A stretch of DNA of 64,000 nucleotides from Tetragonia tetragonoides (lineage: Eukaryota; Streptophyta; Magnoliopsida; Caryophyllales; Aizoaceae): NCBI GenBank assembly GCA_038025085.1, contig CM076142.1, positions 13,869,501 to 13,933,500 of the forward strand. The letters are read 5' to 3'. Shown one piece after another: positions 50,955 to 62,405 of the stretch; positions within the stretch are counted from its first letter, which is position 1, and each line of letters begins with the position of its first letter. The notes beneath the pieces are model-generated. The model saw only the letters and a list, made by a program, of their open reading frames with translations. It ran no database searches and was not told where the DNA came from. The position numbers and the translations under genes are program-made.

Positions 50955-52440
50955 TGATAAGTGTTTATTTGTACATATTTTTAGTATAATTTAGGTCTAG
51001 TTTACTAGGTTAATTGATGGTTTTTGGTCTCTTTTATTAGTTTTATTCCCTTTTGTTCTAGTTTACGCTTTTGGTTTGTTTTATCTTGTAGAGAGAAAAT
51101 TGCAAGAAAAAATGTGTCATCTTGTTGGTGGAATGACCTCAAGCGTTGAGGAGAATGTGAAAGAGACTCGGACATGAGCGAGAACGATCAAAGAGCGTGA
51201 AGAAGAATCAAGAACGAGTCCAAGGGATGAACCACGGGCAAGCCATGTCTCAAACATGGTCGCGGTTCACCTCCAAGGGTCAAGGAAATGGAGATTGAAA
51301 GCTCCTAGGGTCAACCACGACCTAAAATCTCCAACCCCAAGATGCCTAGGGTTCGTTCTCTACCTTGTATCTCATTTATAGCCACCAGGGCGAACCACGA
51401 CCTGCCCGGGGTTCGCGCCGACCAGCCCGGGGTTCGCCAAATCAGCTTGGATTTCAACATTTTCACTTGTAAAAATCCTCTTTGTAAGCCTAATTTTGGG
51501 AAACTCATAGGGTTTATGCTATCTCTTCATTAACCTAGTTTAGCTCTCTAAAGAGGTCTATCCTTCATAGTTAGATTGAAGAACCTCATCTTTTAGATTT
51601 CAAGGGTAGTTGAACTTTATTTTGGGAAGTTATTGAAGACCTTTGTAAGATCTTCTCGAACCTTCTCTTTTCTCTTTCTCTCTCCTCTTTACTTATTTCT
51701 CTTGTGTTGAATATTATGTCTTGGTTAATTAAAGTTAATGTCTTGATGTTTAGTGGCTAGCTAATTTCTCTTATTAGAGTTGGGATTAGCCCAACTACGG
51801 TGTTTTGAATGCTTGGATGATATGATTTGAATGTTATTATTTGGGTAATTGCTTGTTTGGTAGTTTGCACCCCAAGTGTTTGATGAAATGCCTAAATGAG
51901 TTTATGGCTTTATTTTGATCAATTAATCTAAAACCGAAAGGGGAAGGTTGATTGTGAGGGGTCTTACTAACCTATCAAGGAGATTTAGCCACGAAAGTAG
52001 AATGAATCACCTTGGGAACTTATTGATTAGTTTGGACTTAATGGACCTATTTTGATCTAATCCCATGAAAATAGGTGGTTAGTTTGAGTTAGGTGCTTCC
52101 TTTGGACCTTGAAAGAGGCCTTGGGTTATTTGAGTTCTAATCGTTCCCTTGCATTACCCATTTGATTGCATGCTCCCATAACATTCATTGCATTAGAACA
52201 TCATTAGTTGGGTGAACCCCCAACTCTAGCTTTAAATCTTGATTCTCATCATTGTGATTTTTCTTTTCTCTCATCTTAGTTTGTCATTTTAGCTTAGCTT
52301 TAGGTTTAGTTAAATTAAATCAATATCACATTTACCCGAATTTGCTTAGCTTTCTCGATTTTAGAGATTTTGATAATTGAAACCCTCGCTCTCTTGGGAC
52401 ACGATATCTTATATATTACTTCGACACGCGGATAGTGTCA
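50955..52440. mobile_element. Solo LTR nested in the gypsy element
   Basis: Starts TGATAAGTGTTTATTTG and ends ACACGCGGATAGTGTCA, that is TG...CA. Flanked by a perfect 5 bp duplication TCTTG at 50950-50954 and 52441-52445. 1,486 bp long, no coding frame, no second LTR: what remains after recombination between two LTRs. It separates gag from protease of the host gypsy copy, so it inserted later. Contains a small repeat of ggttcg-cg blocks (51356-51440). Confidence 0.9.
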
Positions 52441-52445
52441 TCTTG

Positions 52446-53373
52446 TATTTGAACTGGTGAAGTTATTTTTGTTGTATGGGTTGGCTGAATATGTATGTTG
52501 GCTATTGTGTTTTGGATAAGGGGTGTACTGCAACTGGTTGTTTTTTGGCAAAGGTAAAATGGGTTGTGTTTTATCACTGTTTTTCAGTTTTTTTTCTGGT
52601 AGCAGATAGGGTAGCTTCTTGCAACTTAGCAAGACAATAGGCATTAGATAAGTTTTTAGGCTTAAACATTCTGACTGCCATTTGGATGTCATCTTCTAGA
52701 CCACCCACAAAATAACTCACAACATAATCCTCACACAAATCAACCTTACTGAGTAACAAATCAAATTTATCTTGGTATTGTTGGACAGAACCAACTTGAC
52801 TCAAGTTCTTTAATTCAGACATAGGGTCTTCAAAAGTACCCCCAAAACGAGTCTCTATTGCTGCAGAATACTCAGTCCAGCTAGGTAAGCCCAATCTTCC
52901 CTTATTTTTCTCAATGTTTGATGCCACAATGAAGCTCTACCCTACAAATGTATGGCAACAATTTTTACTTTATTATTAACATTAATATTGTCAACATCAA
53001 AGAATTGTTGGCACTTATAAAGCCATCCCTTCACATCATCTCCATTAAACTTGGAAAAATCAATTCTAGACAATCTACCAAAACCATAATTGTTCTGAGG
53101 AAAGTTACTTGTTCTGCCCTGACCATCCCCCACAATCTGGGTAACCTGAGTTGCCAGTTCTTGATGATGTAAATTGATTCCTCTTAAAGAATTTGAGAGC
53201 TCCAATATCTTGTCATTATTTTCCAAAGCATCATACATTGAAGATTGGACTATAGCAGGTACTGTTGTTGCCATGACAGTAGCAATGGCTTCAGTTATAA
53301 ACTCCTTCAAGTTTTCATCAATTCCAGAAGCTCTGGTTAAAGGTGCCATTATTACTCCTTCAAGCCCTAACAA
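52446..53373 (-). pseudogene. Gypsy gag, frame-broken
   Basis: The N-terminal part (52942-53373) starts MAPLTRASG and includes FPQNNYGFGRLSRIDFSKFN then GWLYKCQQFFDVD. A second piece in another frame (52574-52927) has FGGTFEDPMSELKNLSQVGS and YFVGGLEDDIQMAV, both typical of plant gypsy gag. A frameshift or stop lies between them, and the zinc-knuckle end is replaced by the solo LTR junction. Confidence 0.85.
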
Positions 53374-53943
53374 TGGCTGAATTTACAGATTTTGATCGGT
53401 TCTCGAGTGAGCTAATGACCAGTTGAGGAAAGCAATCCAACCAGTCAAAATCGAATTGAAATTGTGTTTAGTGATTTCAATCAAGAAATCGTTATGTGGC
53501 TAATCATTTGAGGAACAAATCAAACGATTGAAAGTGAATGAATTAAGAACCCTTTTTAGGTTTGAGAACCAATCAATTCAAGAATTTGGCCAGAAACGAG
53601 CTTTGATACCAATTGATATGAGATTTCTAGAATAATCAATTGAAGAAATATCTAGCAATGACAATGGAACTCAAGAATAAGAACTGAGCTCGATTTATTA
53701 TTTGCAATGGCAAATCTGAATAAGAGAGAGAGAGAGAGAGAGTTACAAAGAGAATTATAGATAGAGAAAAGAGAAGTGTTTATGATTATGAAGATAATGA
53801 ACTACTACAATTAATTCTGTTTATATAGCTACTGTACTAACAGAATTCTCTAACAACCTTGGCTAACAACTTCTGTAAGAAACCTAACAAATTTATACGT
53901 ACACGTGACAGACACGTGCAACTAAAATGCACATAACATTCCA

Positions 53944-53989
53944 TCCTCCTTAGAAAATCCTTGTCTCAAGGATTTAAGACATGTCAAAG
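53944..53989 (-). repeat. Extra polypurine tract and pol 3' end outside the 5' LTR
   Basis: The 46 bp beyond the outer LTR repeat the sequence just inside the inner LTR (47307-47353), including the polypurine tract and the pol stop with its last codons. In a simple insertion, flanking host DNA should start at 53944. The segment then runs directly into exon 4 of copy 3. Confidence 0.85.
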
Positions 53990-55274
53990 CCTTTGAAGCC
54001 ATTGATGGAACTGATAAGCTTTTGAAAGTCTTCAGAGCAAAAGTTTGGACAAAGCCTGCTTCTGACTTGAAATTGATGCTCTTTGAGCCAGCCTCAGACA
54101 ATAAGCAGACAGGTAATCATTTACTTCTTCGAGGAAGTACACTAGTTTTGGATAAAGAATTAATATTGACAAATAAAATTTGATATAAATTCAAGTTACT
54201 TACTTGAAGGATATACTGTTACCCACTGCGTATTTCTCAACTAAATAATGTTTTAGTAGATAACACTTCTATTGGGAAGTTATGATTAAAATATCTCTTT
54301 CAAAAGGGGATGGATCGTTTATTATAAACGATAATAAGATATAAACTCTAGTGATGCTGTGTTGATGGTCGGGCGATGGTAGCAATCAAATGTGGTGGTG
54401 GCCACTGGCTGCTGAAATGGCTTTGTTGTGGAGAGGTTTTTAATTTTAAAATTTTCGAAGTTTCTTAAAAGACGTACACAGCTAAAACTGAAGTCAAGAT
54501 TAGCTGCCATTCCTTGTAGCTTTGGTGGTTTACACTTCTTGCAAAGGGAAACCATGGTAGCTGCTTTCGGTGGTAGTTTTGGCATGGCGACCCTGATTAT
54601 TTTCTTTTTCGATGATAAATCTAGACCCTTGTGTTGGAAACAATGCTCAGAGTGGAGTTTGGTAATGACCAATTTGAGTTTGGTTCCACCCAATCGTATC
54701 CAGATTCGCGAGATCTTAATTACTGAACACGGAATTAATGAGATCCGTTTCTGCTGTTATAATCTTCTATTCTTGGATATAACAGCTCCTGGTTTTCAGC
54801 CCATATCTTTATTGTGATATTATATCCTTGATTTCCAAATCAATTGATTCCCTTGATTCTCTCCCCATTAATTACGTTATTTGATTTCCTATTGATAGGA
54901 AAGTTCCAGCTCTCTTTTGGCTATAAAAGCTCTGTCAATATTGCTGAAAAATACACAATAGAAATCAACCATCTTCCTTTCTCTCTCTCCAACTATATTC
55001 CCATTATTCTTGAGCAAGTTGAGTTTTGTTCAAATCCTTCCTCATGAGTGCACACGAGTAAGGGTGTTGTGTTAACCTTGAGAAGCGAGTGCTGGGTAAT
55101 CGATTTGCACCTAGATCGAGGCGAAATCGCTTTTAAGGCAGTGGTTAATCCCACGGCGCAGTAAGTTACTTTCGTGTTCTGTTTCTGCCAGTTGATCATT
55201 GGGACTGACCAAACATCAGTTTGGGTACACCTATTCTAACAATTTAAAAGCAATTTACCTTTTTCCTTTGATCA

Positions 55275-55793
55275 ATGACCCTTGTGTTGAACAAGACTAT
55301 CACTGACATGTCGAAAATTGAGCTTCTTGATGGGAACAATTATAAGAGGTGGTCCCAAAAGATGCTCATCGTTTTCGAACAATTTGAATTGGACTATGTC
55401 CTATTCGACCCACCAATTTTTGGTGAAGATGATGATAATGATGTTGAGGAGAAGACCAAGAATGATGCTGATGAGAAACTCAAAAGAAAGTTTGAGAAGG
55501 ACGACAAATCTGTTCGTGGTCATATGTTAAGTCATGTGACAAACTCCCTCTTCGACTTGTTCATTAAAGAAAAATCTGCCAAGTCGATTTGGGATACTCT
55601 TGAGAGGAAATATGGTGCCGATGATGCTGGAAAGAAGAAGTATGTGGTTGGTAATTGGCTCGAATTCCAGATGGTCGATGAAAAACCAATCATGGACCAA
55701 GTGCACCAATATGAGAACCTCTGTGCCGAAGTGCTGTCCGAAGGTATGGAGATGTGTGAGATCTTTCAAGCCAATGTCTTGATCGAGAGATAG
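55275..55793 (+). pseudogene. Copia gag polyprotein N-terminal part
   Basis: LLDGNNYKRWSQKMLIVFEQ and the following KSIWDTLERKYG match the gag region of copia elements (UBN2 type). A TAG at 55791-55793 interrupts it; the next codons (PKSWNDFRGHLKHK) continue the gag pattern, so it is a nonsense change. Confidence 0.85.
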
Positions 55794-56369
55794 CCCAAAT
55801 CTTGGAATGACTTTCGTGGTCATTTGAAGCACAAGAAGAAGGACATTACACTTGAGCAGTTGGCTGGGCACATGAGGATTGAGGAAGCCAATCGACTCAA
55901 AGATAAGTCTAACCCCATCCCAATTACTTCTAGTAATGCTTATTAGTTTTGGGAGCATGTGGGGGTTAGAGGTTTTATTTACTTATTGCATAGAATGCTT
56001 AATAAATAAATCCCCATATGTAATTTTCAAAGCTTTACACTAAACGTGACCTATTTGAAATTGTGGGGGTGTTTGATAAAGTAGTTTTGCCTAGTCATAA
56101 GCACATGATATTTGGGCTTAAAATCATTGGTTCTGATTTTAGTTGGTTATGCCCAAATATCAGTATAGCATATAGATTCATGTGCTTGAATAATTATTCT
56201 ATTTTTGAATCTAGAGATGTTGAATTCTTTAAGCATATCTTTTCTTTGAAAATAAATGCTGAATCATGTGGTATTGCTATGACTATGCATGCTTCTTTTC
56301 GTTACCTGCTTCGGTTAATAATGATGTATGTGGTGTTGACCACAAAGAAGTAAAACAGTTAGAATTGAT

Positions 56370-56830
56370 ACAAACTTTGGTTCTGACTTTATCAAAGCTA
56401 TTCTAACCGAAGATTTAAATGTTGATGAATTCAATGAGAATATCATTTATTCTTATATGATTGATGAAGAGCCTAAAACTTTTGCAGAGGCTATGTCTTC
56501 GGTTGATGCTAGCTTTTGGAAAGAAGCTATAAACAATAAAGGAGCCAAATGATTATCGAATTTGCTTGCGAATGTTCATTTGTGGAGAAGTATCTTAAGT
56601 CTCCATTCATTGTGATTCAGTAGCATCCATCTCGGTAACTAAGAATCATGCGTATAATGGTAAGAAAGTACATTTACGCATAAGATTTGGTGAGACAATT
56701 GATAAACAATGATGTACTTCTTTTTTGAGTACTTGAAATTCAAAATAACTTTGGCGGATCCTTTAACCAAAGGATTGACCAGAAAAATGGTCATGAATGC
56801 GTCGAGGGAGATGGGCTTAAAGCCCTTGGA
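56370..56830 (+). pseudogene. Copia RT and RNase H scraps
   Basis: FAEAMSSVDASFWKEAINN (start of the RT region) is followed within 100 bp by CDSVASISVTKNHAYNGKK, then VHLRIRFGETI (end of RNase H). Protease, integrase, most of RT and most of RNase H are missing. Confidence 0.8.
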
Positions 56831-56839
56831 TTGAGAGAA

Positions 56840-57580
56840 TCATGGTGGATACCCAACCTTTCAAGGTTCAATGTGGTCAAACGAAGCCATGATGAGACTC
56901 AATGAGCACCAACCTACCCATCCCTATGGCGATTATTGGTACTATTTGTAAGGATGAGCTTTTTGCTCTTAATGAATTCATAGCCCTAGTTGGATGGTCC
57001 TTGAGAGACGGACTTGATGGATTCACCGCTTAATTTTGTGAGGAAGAGCTTACGCTCTTAATGGATTCATAACCCTACTTGGGTGGTCCTTGTGAGACGG
57101 ACTTGATGGATTCACCGCTTGATTATGTGAGGATGAGCACTCATTACTCTTAATGATTTCACGGTCCTGGTGTTTGATGGTCAGACCCAAAGGTAAGTTT
57201 GGGTAGACCTAATTGTGTTGGACTCGTAGAAAATCACCTACGTGAGTGAGAAGGTTTGGCCACCTTCTATGAAAGATTTATGGGCTTCTTTCTAGAGCAC
57301 TCATGAGTACCCGAGGTTATTTTGGCCATTTATATGTGTTTATTATCGCGGGACAAAATCTCAATAAAGTGATAAGGTGCGTGTCTTGAGGTGTCACCTT
57401 TACGTCATTGTAGTTCAAGAGTAACTTCACTCCTTGATGTTCGGTATGACCTCAATTCACTATGTGTCAATTCAAATCGCAAGATATTAGCACTTAAGTG
57501 CCAAGTCATTTGTTTGCTCAGGAAACTTTGCTCATTCATTCATTTGGAATTCTTATATCTCTTTCGCATTGGTGGAGGAT
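56840..57580 (+). other. 3' non-coding region of the copia element
   Basis: Between the pol remnant and the 3' LTR lies about 740 bp in which a block of the type gaggatgagc..cttaatgaattcat..cctagttggatggtcc is repeated three to four times (56945-57190). No frame. The tract ggtggagga before 57581 can serve as polypurine tract. Confidence 0.6.
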
Positions 57581-58198
57581 TGTTGGAAACAATGCTTAGA
57601 GTGGAGTTTGGTTATGACCAATCTGAGTTTGGTTCCACCCGATCGTATCCAGATTCGCGAGATCTTAATTGCTGAAATCACGGAATTAATGGGATCCGTT
57701 TCTGCTGTTATAATCTTTTATTCTTGGATATAACAACTCCTGATTTTCAGCCCATATCTTTATTGTGATATTATATCCTTGATTTCCAAATCAATTGATT
57801 CCCTTGATTCTCTCCCCATTAATTACGTTATTTGATTTCCTATTGATAGAAAAGTTTCAGCTCTCTTTTGGCTATAAAAGCTCTGTCAATATTGCTAGAA
57901 AATACACAAGAGAAATCAACCATCTTCCTTTCTCTCTCTCCCAACTATATTCCCATTATTCCTGAGCAAGTTGAGTTTTGTTTCAATCCTTCCTCGTGAG
58001 TGCACACGAGTAAGGATGTTGTGTTAACCTTGGGAAGCGAGCGCTGGGTAATCGATTTGCACCTAGATCGAGGCAAAATCGCTTTTAAGGCAGTGGTTAA
58101 TCCCACGGCGCAGCAAGTTACTTTCGTGTTCTGTTTCTGCCAATTGATCATTGGGTCTGACCAAACATCAGTTTAGGTACACCTATTCTAACACCTTG

Positions 58199-58548
58199 GA
58201 TTGTTGTTGTATAAATATGCACCATTTTGATTTTTGATTTGGTGACAACGTGTTATGGATGATTTTGGCTACTTCGGAAATCCAGTGATGCAAGGGTCTG
58301 GAGTGCATCCCCTCATGCTCTCTCTTCGTTTAAAATGGGGTAACTCTAGACCTTGGACACCACCAAGATAAGAGAAATTAGTACAATGAAGTCTCTCAAT
58401 TCCTCTGTAATCTGTCTATGTAGTTACATGTACATACATTTAGCTGGTATTTACATTTATATGTGCAGTGAAAGAAGTTTGTTTTCTGATGTTTTAGATA
58501 TTTGTGATATGTATTTTGCTGAATTTTTGTGATGTTTATTCGTTATAG
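58199..58548. other. Copy 3 intron 4, downstream part
   Basis: Aligns with copy 2 intron 4 (about 27550-27890), including gattttggctac and the segment before the linker exon. No gene of its own. Confidence 0.6.
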
Positions 58549-59686
58549 AGATGGTTGAGAAGAGTGCTGTTGTTCAAAGCAGAAAGGAGGAAGCAAGAGT
58601 TGCTGGGGCTGAGGCATGTAGCAGTGCAAATGACGTCGTTTATACAAAGGGCCGGATGTTTTTAGATTGCAACGATGATGACTCAAAGGCTACTGCGGGA
58701 ACAAGTTCTAAGTAAGGTATCCACCACTCCTTTATGCCCATTTATATCAAATGCATTTCTTGGAGAAACCACAAAATCTTGAGAGTGGATTTCTTGCTGC
58801 TGAGTGCTGACTCAAGAGTGCTATTGCTCACAGCATAAAGGAGAAACAAAGAGTTGCTCCTCAGGCTGAGGCATGCAGCAGGTCACGTGGCATCCTCTCG
58901 ACAGAGGGCCAGTTGATATCTGATGGCGAAGTAGATAAGTCAGAGGCTAATGTGGGAACAATTTCTGAGTAATCTCTCCACCACTCCTTTGTGCCAAAAC
59001 TGCAATATCTGAGGGTGGATTTCTTGCTGCTGACTTAATAAGTGTGCATTTGCAGACTCAAGCCTGGCAAACTTCTTGCTCAAGGTTTCTCCATTTTATT
59101 GTACGAAATCATTCTGGATACCCAAGTCTCTTTCTCTTTACATCTGCTGTGTGGAATAACTCCTAATAATATTTTTCTCCTGATATCGTAGGGAAGAAAT
59201 AAGGACGCAGAACCCTAACTGGACATATGCCAGGGTAAGTTGTGTTATACCTGCTGATACATGAGTATGAGTGTATGACATTCATGTAAATGTTTCAAGT
59301 TTTTCTTAATTATGTTTCATGGGTCTCATCAGGCTTGAAGAGCTGCTTCAAAAAAGTGGAGGTCACTTCCATATCCTGTAAGTATCTTGTGTTGTTCGTT
59401 TACCACGAAACATAATCTAGTTGGAATGGCGCTTCTGTACAGAGCTTTGTTGAAACAACAAGATCAGGAAGAGATGGGAAATTCCATTTGGGTCCTTTAA
59501 GGTTTTGGGTGGTTTCCCAACTTCTAAGTAAAAAATCTATTCACCTTATTATGTTTTGCTTAGCGGAAAAGAGGTAGGTTTTACCTCAAATGTGTAAATA
59601 TGGATGTCCTGGTGGAACAAACTTGAAACGTGCCTTGATCTTAAGGACATATTCCAGTTTTGGTGAATAAGAAACTTGGACCAAGG

Positions 59687-59845
59687 AACCCTGTGGGGGT
59701 AGCTCAGCTGGTAAGACCTCTGAGAAGTATTGCAGAGGTCCCAGGTTCGAGTCCCCTCAGGGCCACGGGAGGTTTTCCTGGTCGTTAACTTCAGGGCCCG
59801 TGGGATTAGTCAAGCAATGCTTGGACACCCATGTTATCTAGTAAA
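59687..59845 (+). mobile_element. tRNA-derived SINE in the last long intron of copy 3
   Basis: Head with box A TAGCTCAGCTGGTAAG and box B GGTTCGAGTCC, body with cgtgggattagtcaagca and gcttggacaccc (typical of plant tRNA-SINE 3' parts), then a short A run. Flanked by an 18 bp duplication, AAGAAACTTGGACCAAGG, at 59669-59686 and 59846-59863. Copies 1 and 2 lack it at the equivalent place. Confidence 0.92.
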
Positions 59846-60929
59846 AAGAAACTTGGACCAAGGTTGGTAAGTCGGTAGGTGCTTTAGATGAAATGCTAGT
59901 CAACCTCATTGTCAGGACCTAGTCAGTTGTTCAAGTTGAAGTGCTTCAGAATGTTATTGCTGTGCAAGACATCTACTATACAAAAACAGAGACAAGTGAA
60001 CATCCTCTTAGAATGATCACGGATAGCCTTCACACAACTTCAGTGAGCATGTCCAGTAATTGCGCATAACTCAAAATATTGTTTGTCAAACGTAAATAAC
60101 AAGCTTGATATCGACTTTCAAGTGAACAGCTGGAACCTGGAACCTGTAGAAACCTGATAACCATGGGGTTATGGCTGTGGTTAGCATTTTCTTTAAGAAT
60201 ACAACTCATAAGGTATGGGATTATCAGTCCATACCCCGGTATTCCATTCCTGCTTTCAATCTGATACCTATTATTGAACGAAATGCCATAGTTCTTGAAA
60301 GATCTCATCAATCAAACTAGTCTCTTTTGATAATGTAATGGTACCTTTGATGTCTTTGTTTCTTGTTAATAAATGTCATTGTTTCTTGTTAATAGTGTGC
60401 ATTATGTGAAGACTCCCTTTGATTAGTGAGACATCTTAGAGGAGACTGACTAATTGAAAACTTCGATTTGGGGATTGGCTCACTGTGGAGAATTACTCGA
60501 TCACAATATGGTGTTTGGGTTAAATATTGTGTGATGTAGGATTAGAATGAAGGAATTTAATTACTAAATGACTAAGCCTGTGGACAATATTTCAAACAGG
60601 TACAAATACTCTAGGAGGATTATATTTGTGGTGCGCATGATTTGGAAATTATTATCGTACAATTTTCGCAATTCAACTGACTAGGCGAATTGTGTTGATC
60701 GCTCCAAAATCTAAATCCTGCATTTTGAGCTAAGCGAGGTGGTACAGTTGAAAGGTTCTAACTTCTGGCCAAGTTAACACAAATCCACAACGTCTTAAGG
60801 GACTGCTCAAATTTGGGTGAACATGTCTTATCTGGTCTGACCATGGTATTCATGCTTTCAGGAGAAACGCCCGTTCGTTGCAGAAGCAGAGAAAAGGCTA
60901 AAGGAAAAGCGAGAATGAGTCACATTGGA

Positions 60930-61440
60930 ATGCATTACGCAGGCGTATGGTTCCCCAGCTTGGAGGGGCTGTCACGGTAGGATACTCTTCTTTCATGCAG
61001 GTGGGAAGTGGATGCTGTGAAGCACGAGTTGGTAGCTTAACTTTTGAATGTTATAGGTGCTGTGAGATCTTCAATGGTATCATCTGCTATCCCTATAATA
61101 GTACGAGTGGCTCTCTCAGGAACTAAAATGAACGTTGCCCTCCTATTAGCTTGCTGATGAGAGTGAACAAATTTCTTAGTGGTAACAATTGTCAATAACA
61201 ATGAAAAAGTAATAGATGTGGAGAATCAGGCAGAACTAACATTGGCGTCATAGTTTTCACTTTATCAAAATTTTTTAGTTTTCACTTGTTTGGTTTACAA
61301 TTAGTTGTTGTGGTTGAGTTTTTCTACATGATATTATTGTAGTTTGAAAGTTTTTCATTATAAATTCCAACATAAATTATGATGGGGGTTAAAGACAAGT
61401 TCTTTTGCAATAAGCATTTGGTTATAAGCATTGACTTTGT
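60930..61440. other. 3' flank of copy 3
   Basis: Similar to the 3' regions of the other copies (caggtgggaatgtggatgctgtg and gtggagaatcagg-type blocks), so probably 3' UTR and duplicated flank. Confidence 0.5.
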
Positions 61441-61551
61441 ATAAGCTTATTCCTTTATGTTTGTGAGCGGTTTCATTAGGGTCTTTGAAGGACGACTTTA
61501 TTCTTGTATTCTATACTCCTTAATAAAACTCTTTTTCTTATCTAAAAAAAG
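61441..61551 (+). mobile_element. LINE-like 3' end fragment
   Basis: Ends ccttaataaaactctttttcttatctaaaaaaa, nearly the same A-tailed end as the 44 bp insert at 21271-21314. No coding part; the target duplication was not found. Confidence 0.4.
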
Positions 61552-61559
61552 ATTTTTTT

Positions 61560-62400
61560 TTTTTTCATTGTTTTTATAGAATGCTTAGCTTTATGTAAAA
61601 TTCTATTTGGTTGATGGGTTCCCCTTATATAATATCAAATACGCTAGTCGTAATTCAAATCTCCACCCTAGGGGCTAGAGCATACCGCATATAAATCTTT
61701 TGAAAAGAAAATGAGTCAACAAGGTCAATTGATCTAATGTGGCTTCAAAGTATGCTAGTGATCTCATACACGGAGAAGGGAATAGAGCTCATTTGCTTAC
61801 TTGTGTACGTTAGTGGTTGTTTTTAACCGGTGTCCGGTAATAATGTAATATGACTGATTTTCCCGCTGATTGTGTAGCACTGGTGCACTACCACTTTTGG
61901 TGAATGACATTTAGAAGATGAATAGTCTGTAGTTTCTTCAAATTTGAACCAAAAAGGTATGATGAGCCAAATTGTTTGAATGGGAGGACCATGGACAAAA
62001 ATGTCGACTGTACTAGACCAAACCGAATAGGTCAGTCCGGTCTAATTTCCTGTCCAGACCAATCAGACCGGAGCTGATTTGAGCAACACCAGGCTTGCCA
62101 GTCAACCCTCTGAATTTGGTACATGGTGCAACTCTTGTAAGTTTGCAGTCAAAGGGACGAATAGAGCGAGAACAGAGTACTTCAAAAAGAAAATTATTTT
62201 CCTGTTCATGCACAGGCAACAAGATTATCAGTTTCACCTTTCTTTATTAGCATGTAATCCGTTAGACATGTCCCGGGGTTTTTTGACATTGCAGCCATAC
62301 AACATAGGAAGAAAACATTACATATTCACAAGCATCAAGCTCAAAGGTGCATGGATAGACATTCAGACTAAGAAACAGACAACAAGCAGTCATTTTCGTC
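61560..62400. other. Intergenic DNA, no gene seen
   Basis: AT-rich DNA; the part nearest 62400 is probably the 3' UTR of the CBSX3-like gene. Short open frames here have no recognisable content. Confidence 0.4.
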
Positions 62401-62405
62401 ATCAT

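Larger units (their letters stand above)
46909..53943 (-). mobile_element. Ty3/gypsy chromovirus-type LTR retrotransposon
   Basis: LTRs at 46909-47306 (3' in element sense) and 53614-53943 (5'), each TG...CA on the minus strand (TGGAAT...TATCA). The primer site next to the 5' LTR reads TGGTATCAAAGC, one mismatch from the initiator-Met tRNA type. The polypurine tract AAGGAGGA abuts the 3' LTR. Domain order gag, protease, RT, RNase H, integrase identifies Ty3/gypsy, and a chromodomain-like tail marks a chromovirus. Several frames are broken, so it is defective. It sits between intron 1 and exon 4 remnants of copy 3 and contains a nested solo LTR. Confidence 0.92.
54632..58193 (+). mobile_element. 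Internally deleted Ty1/copia LTR retrotransposon
   Basis: Direct LTRs at 54632-55241 and 57581-58193 begin TGTTGGAAACAATGC and end CTATTCTAACA. A perfect 5 bp duplication CCTTG flanks it (54627-54631 and 58194-58198). Inside are a gag start and only scraps of pol, so it is non-autonomous. Copy 2 carries the empty site in its fourth intron (around 27530-27560). Confidence 0.95.

Noticed and set aside
54428..55199. Open frames at the copia left LTR (and 57945-58151)
   Set aside because: They lie in LTR sequence repeated at 57581-58193 and do not match any protein; the gag frame begins at 55275.
59691..59764. tRNA gene
   Set aside because: Box A and box B are present, but the sequence does not close an acceptor stem, runs into a SINE body and A run, and is framed by an 18 bp TSD. 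It is a SINE head.
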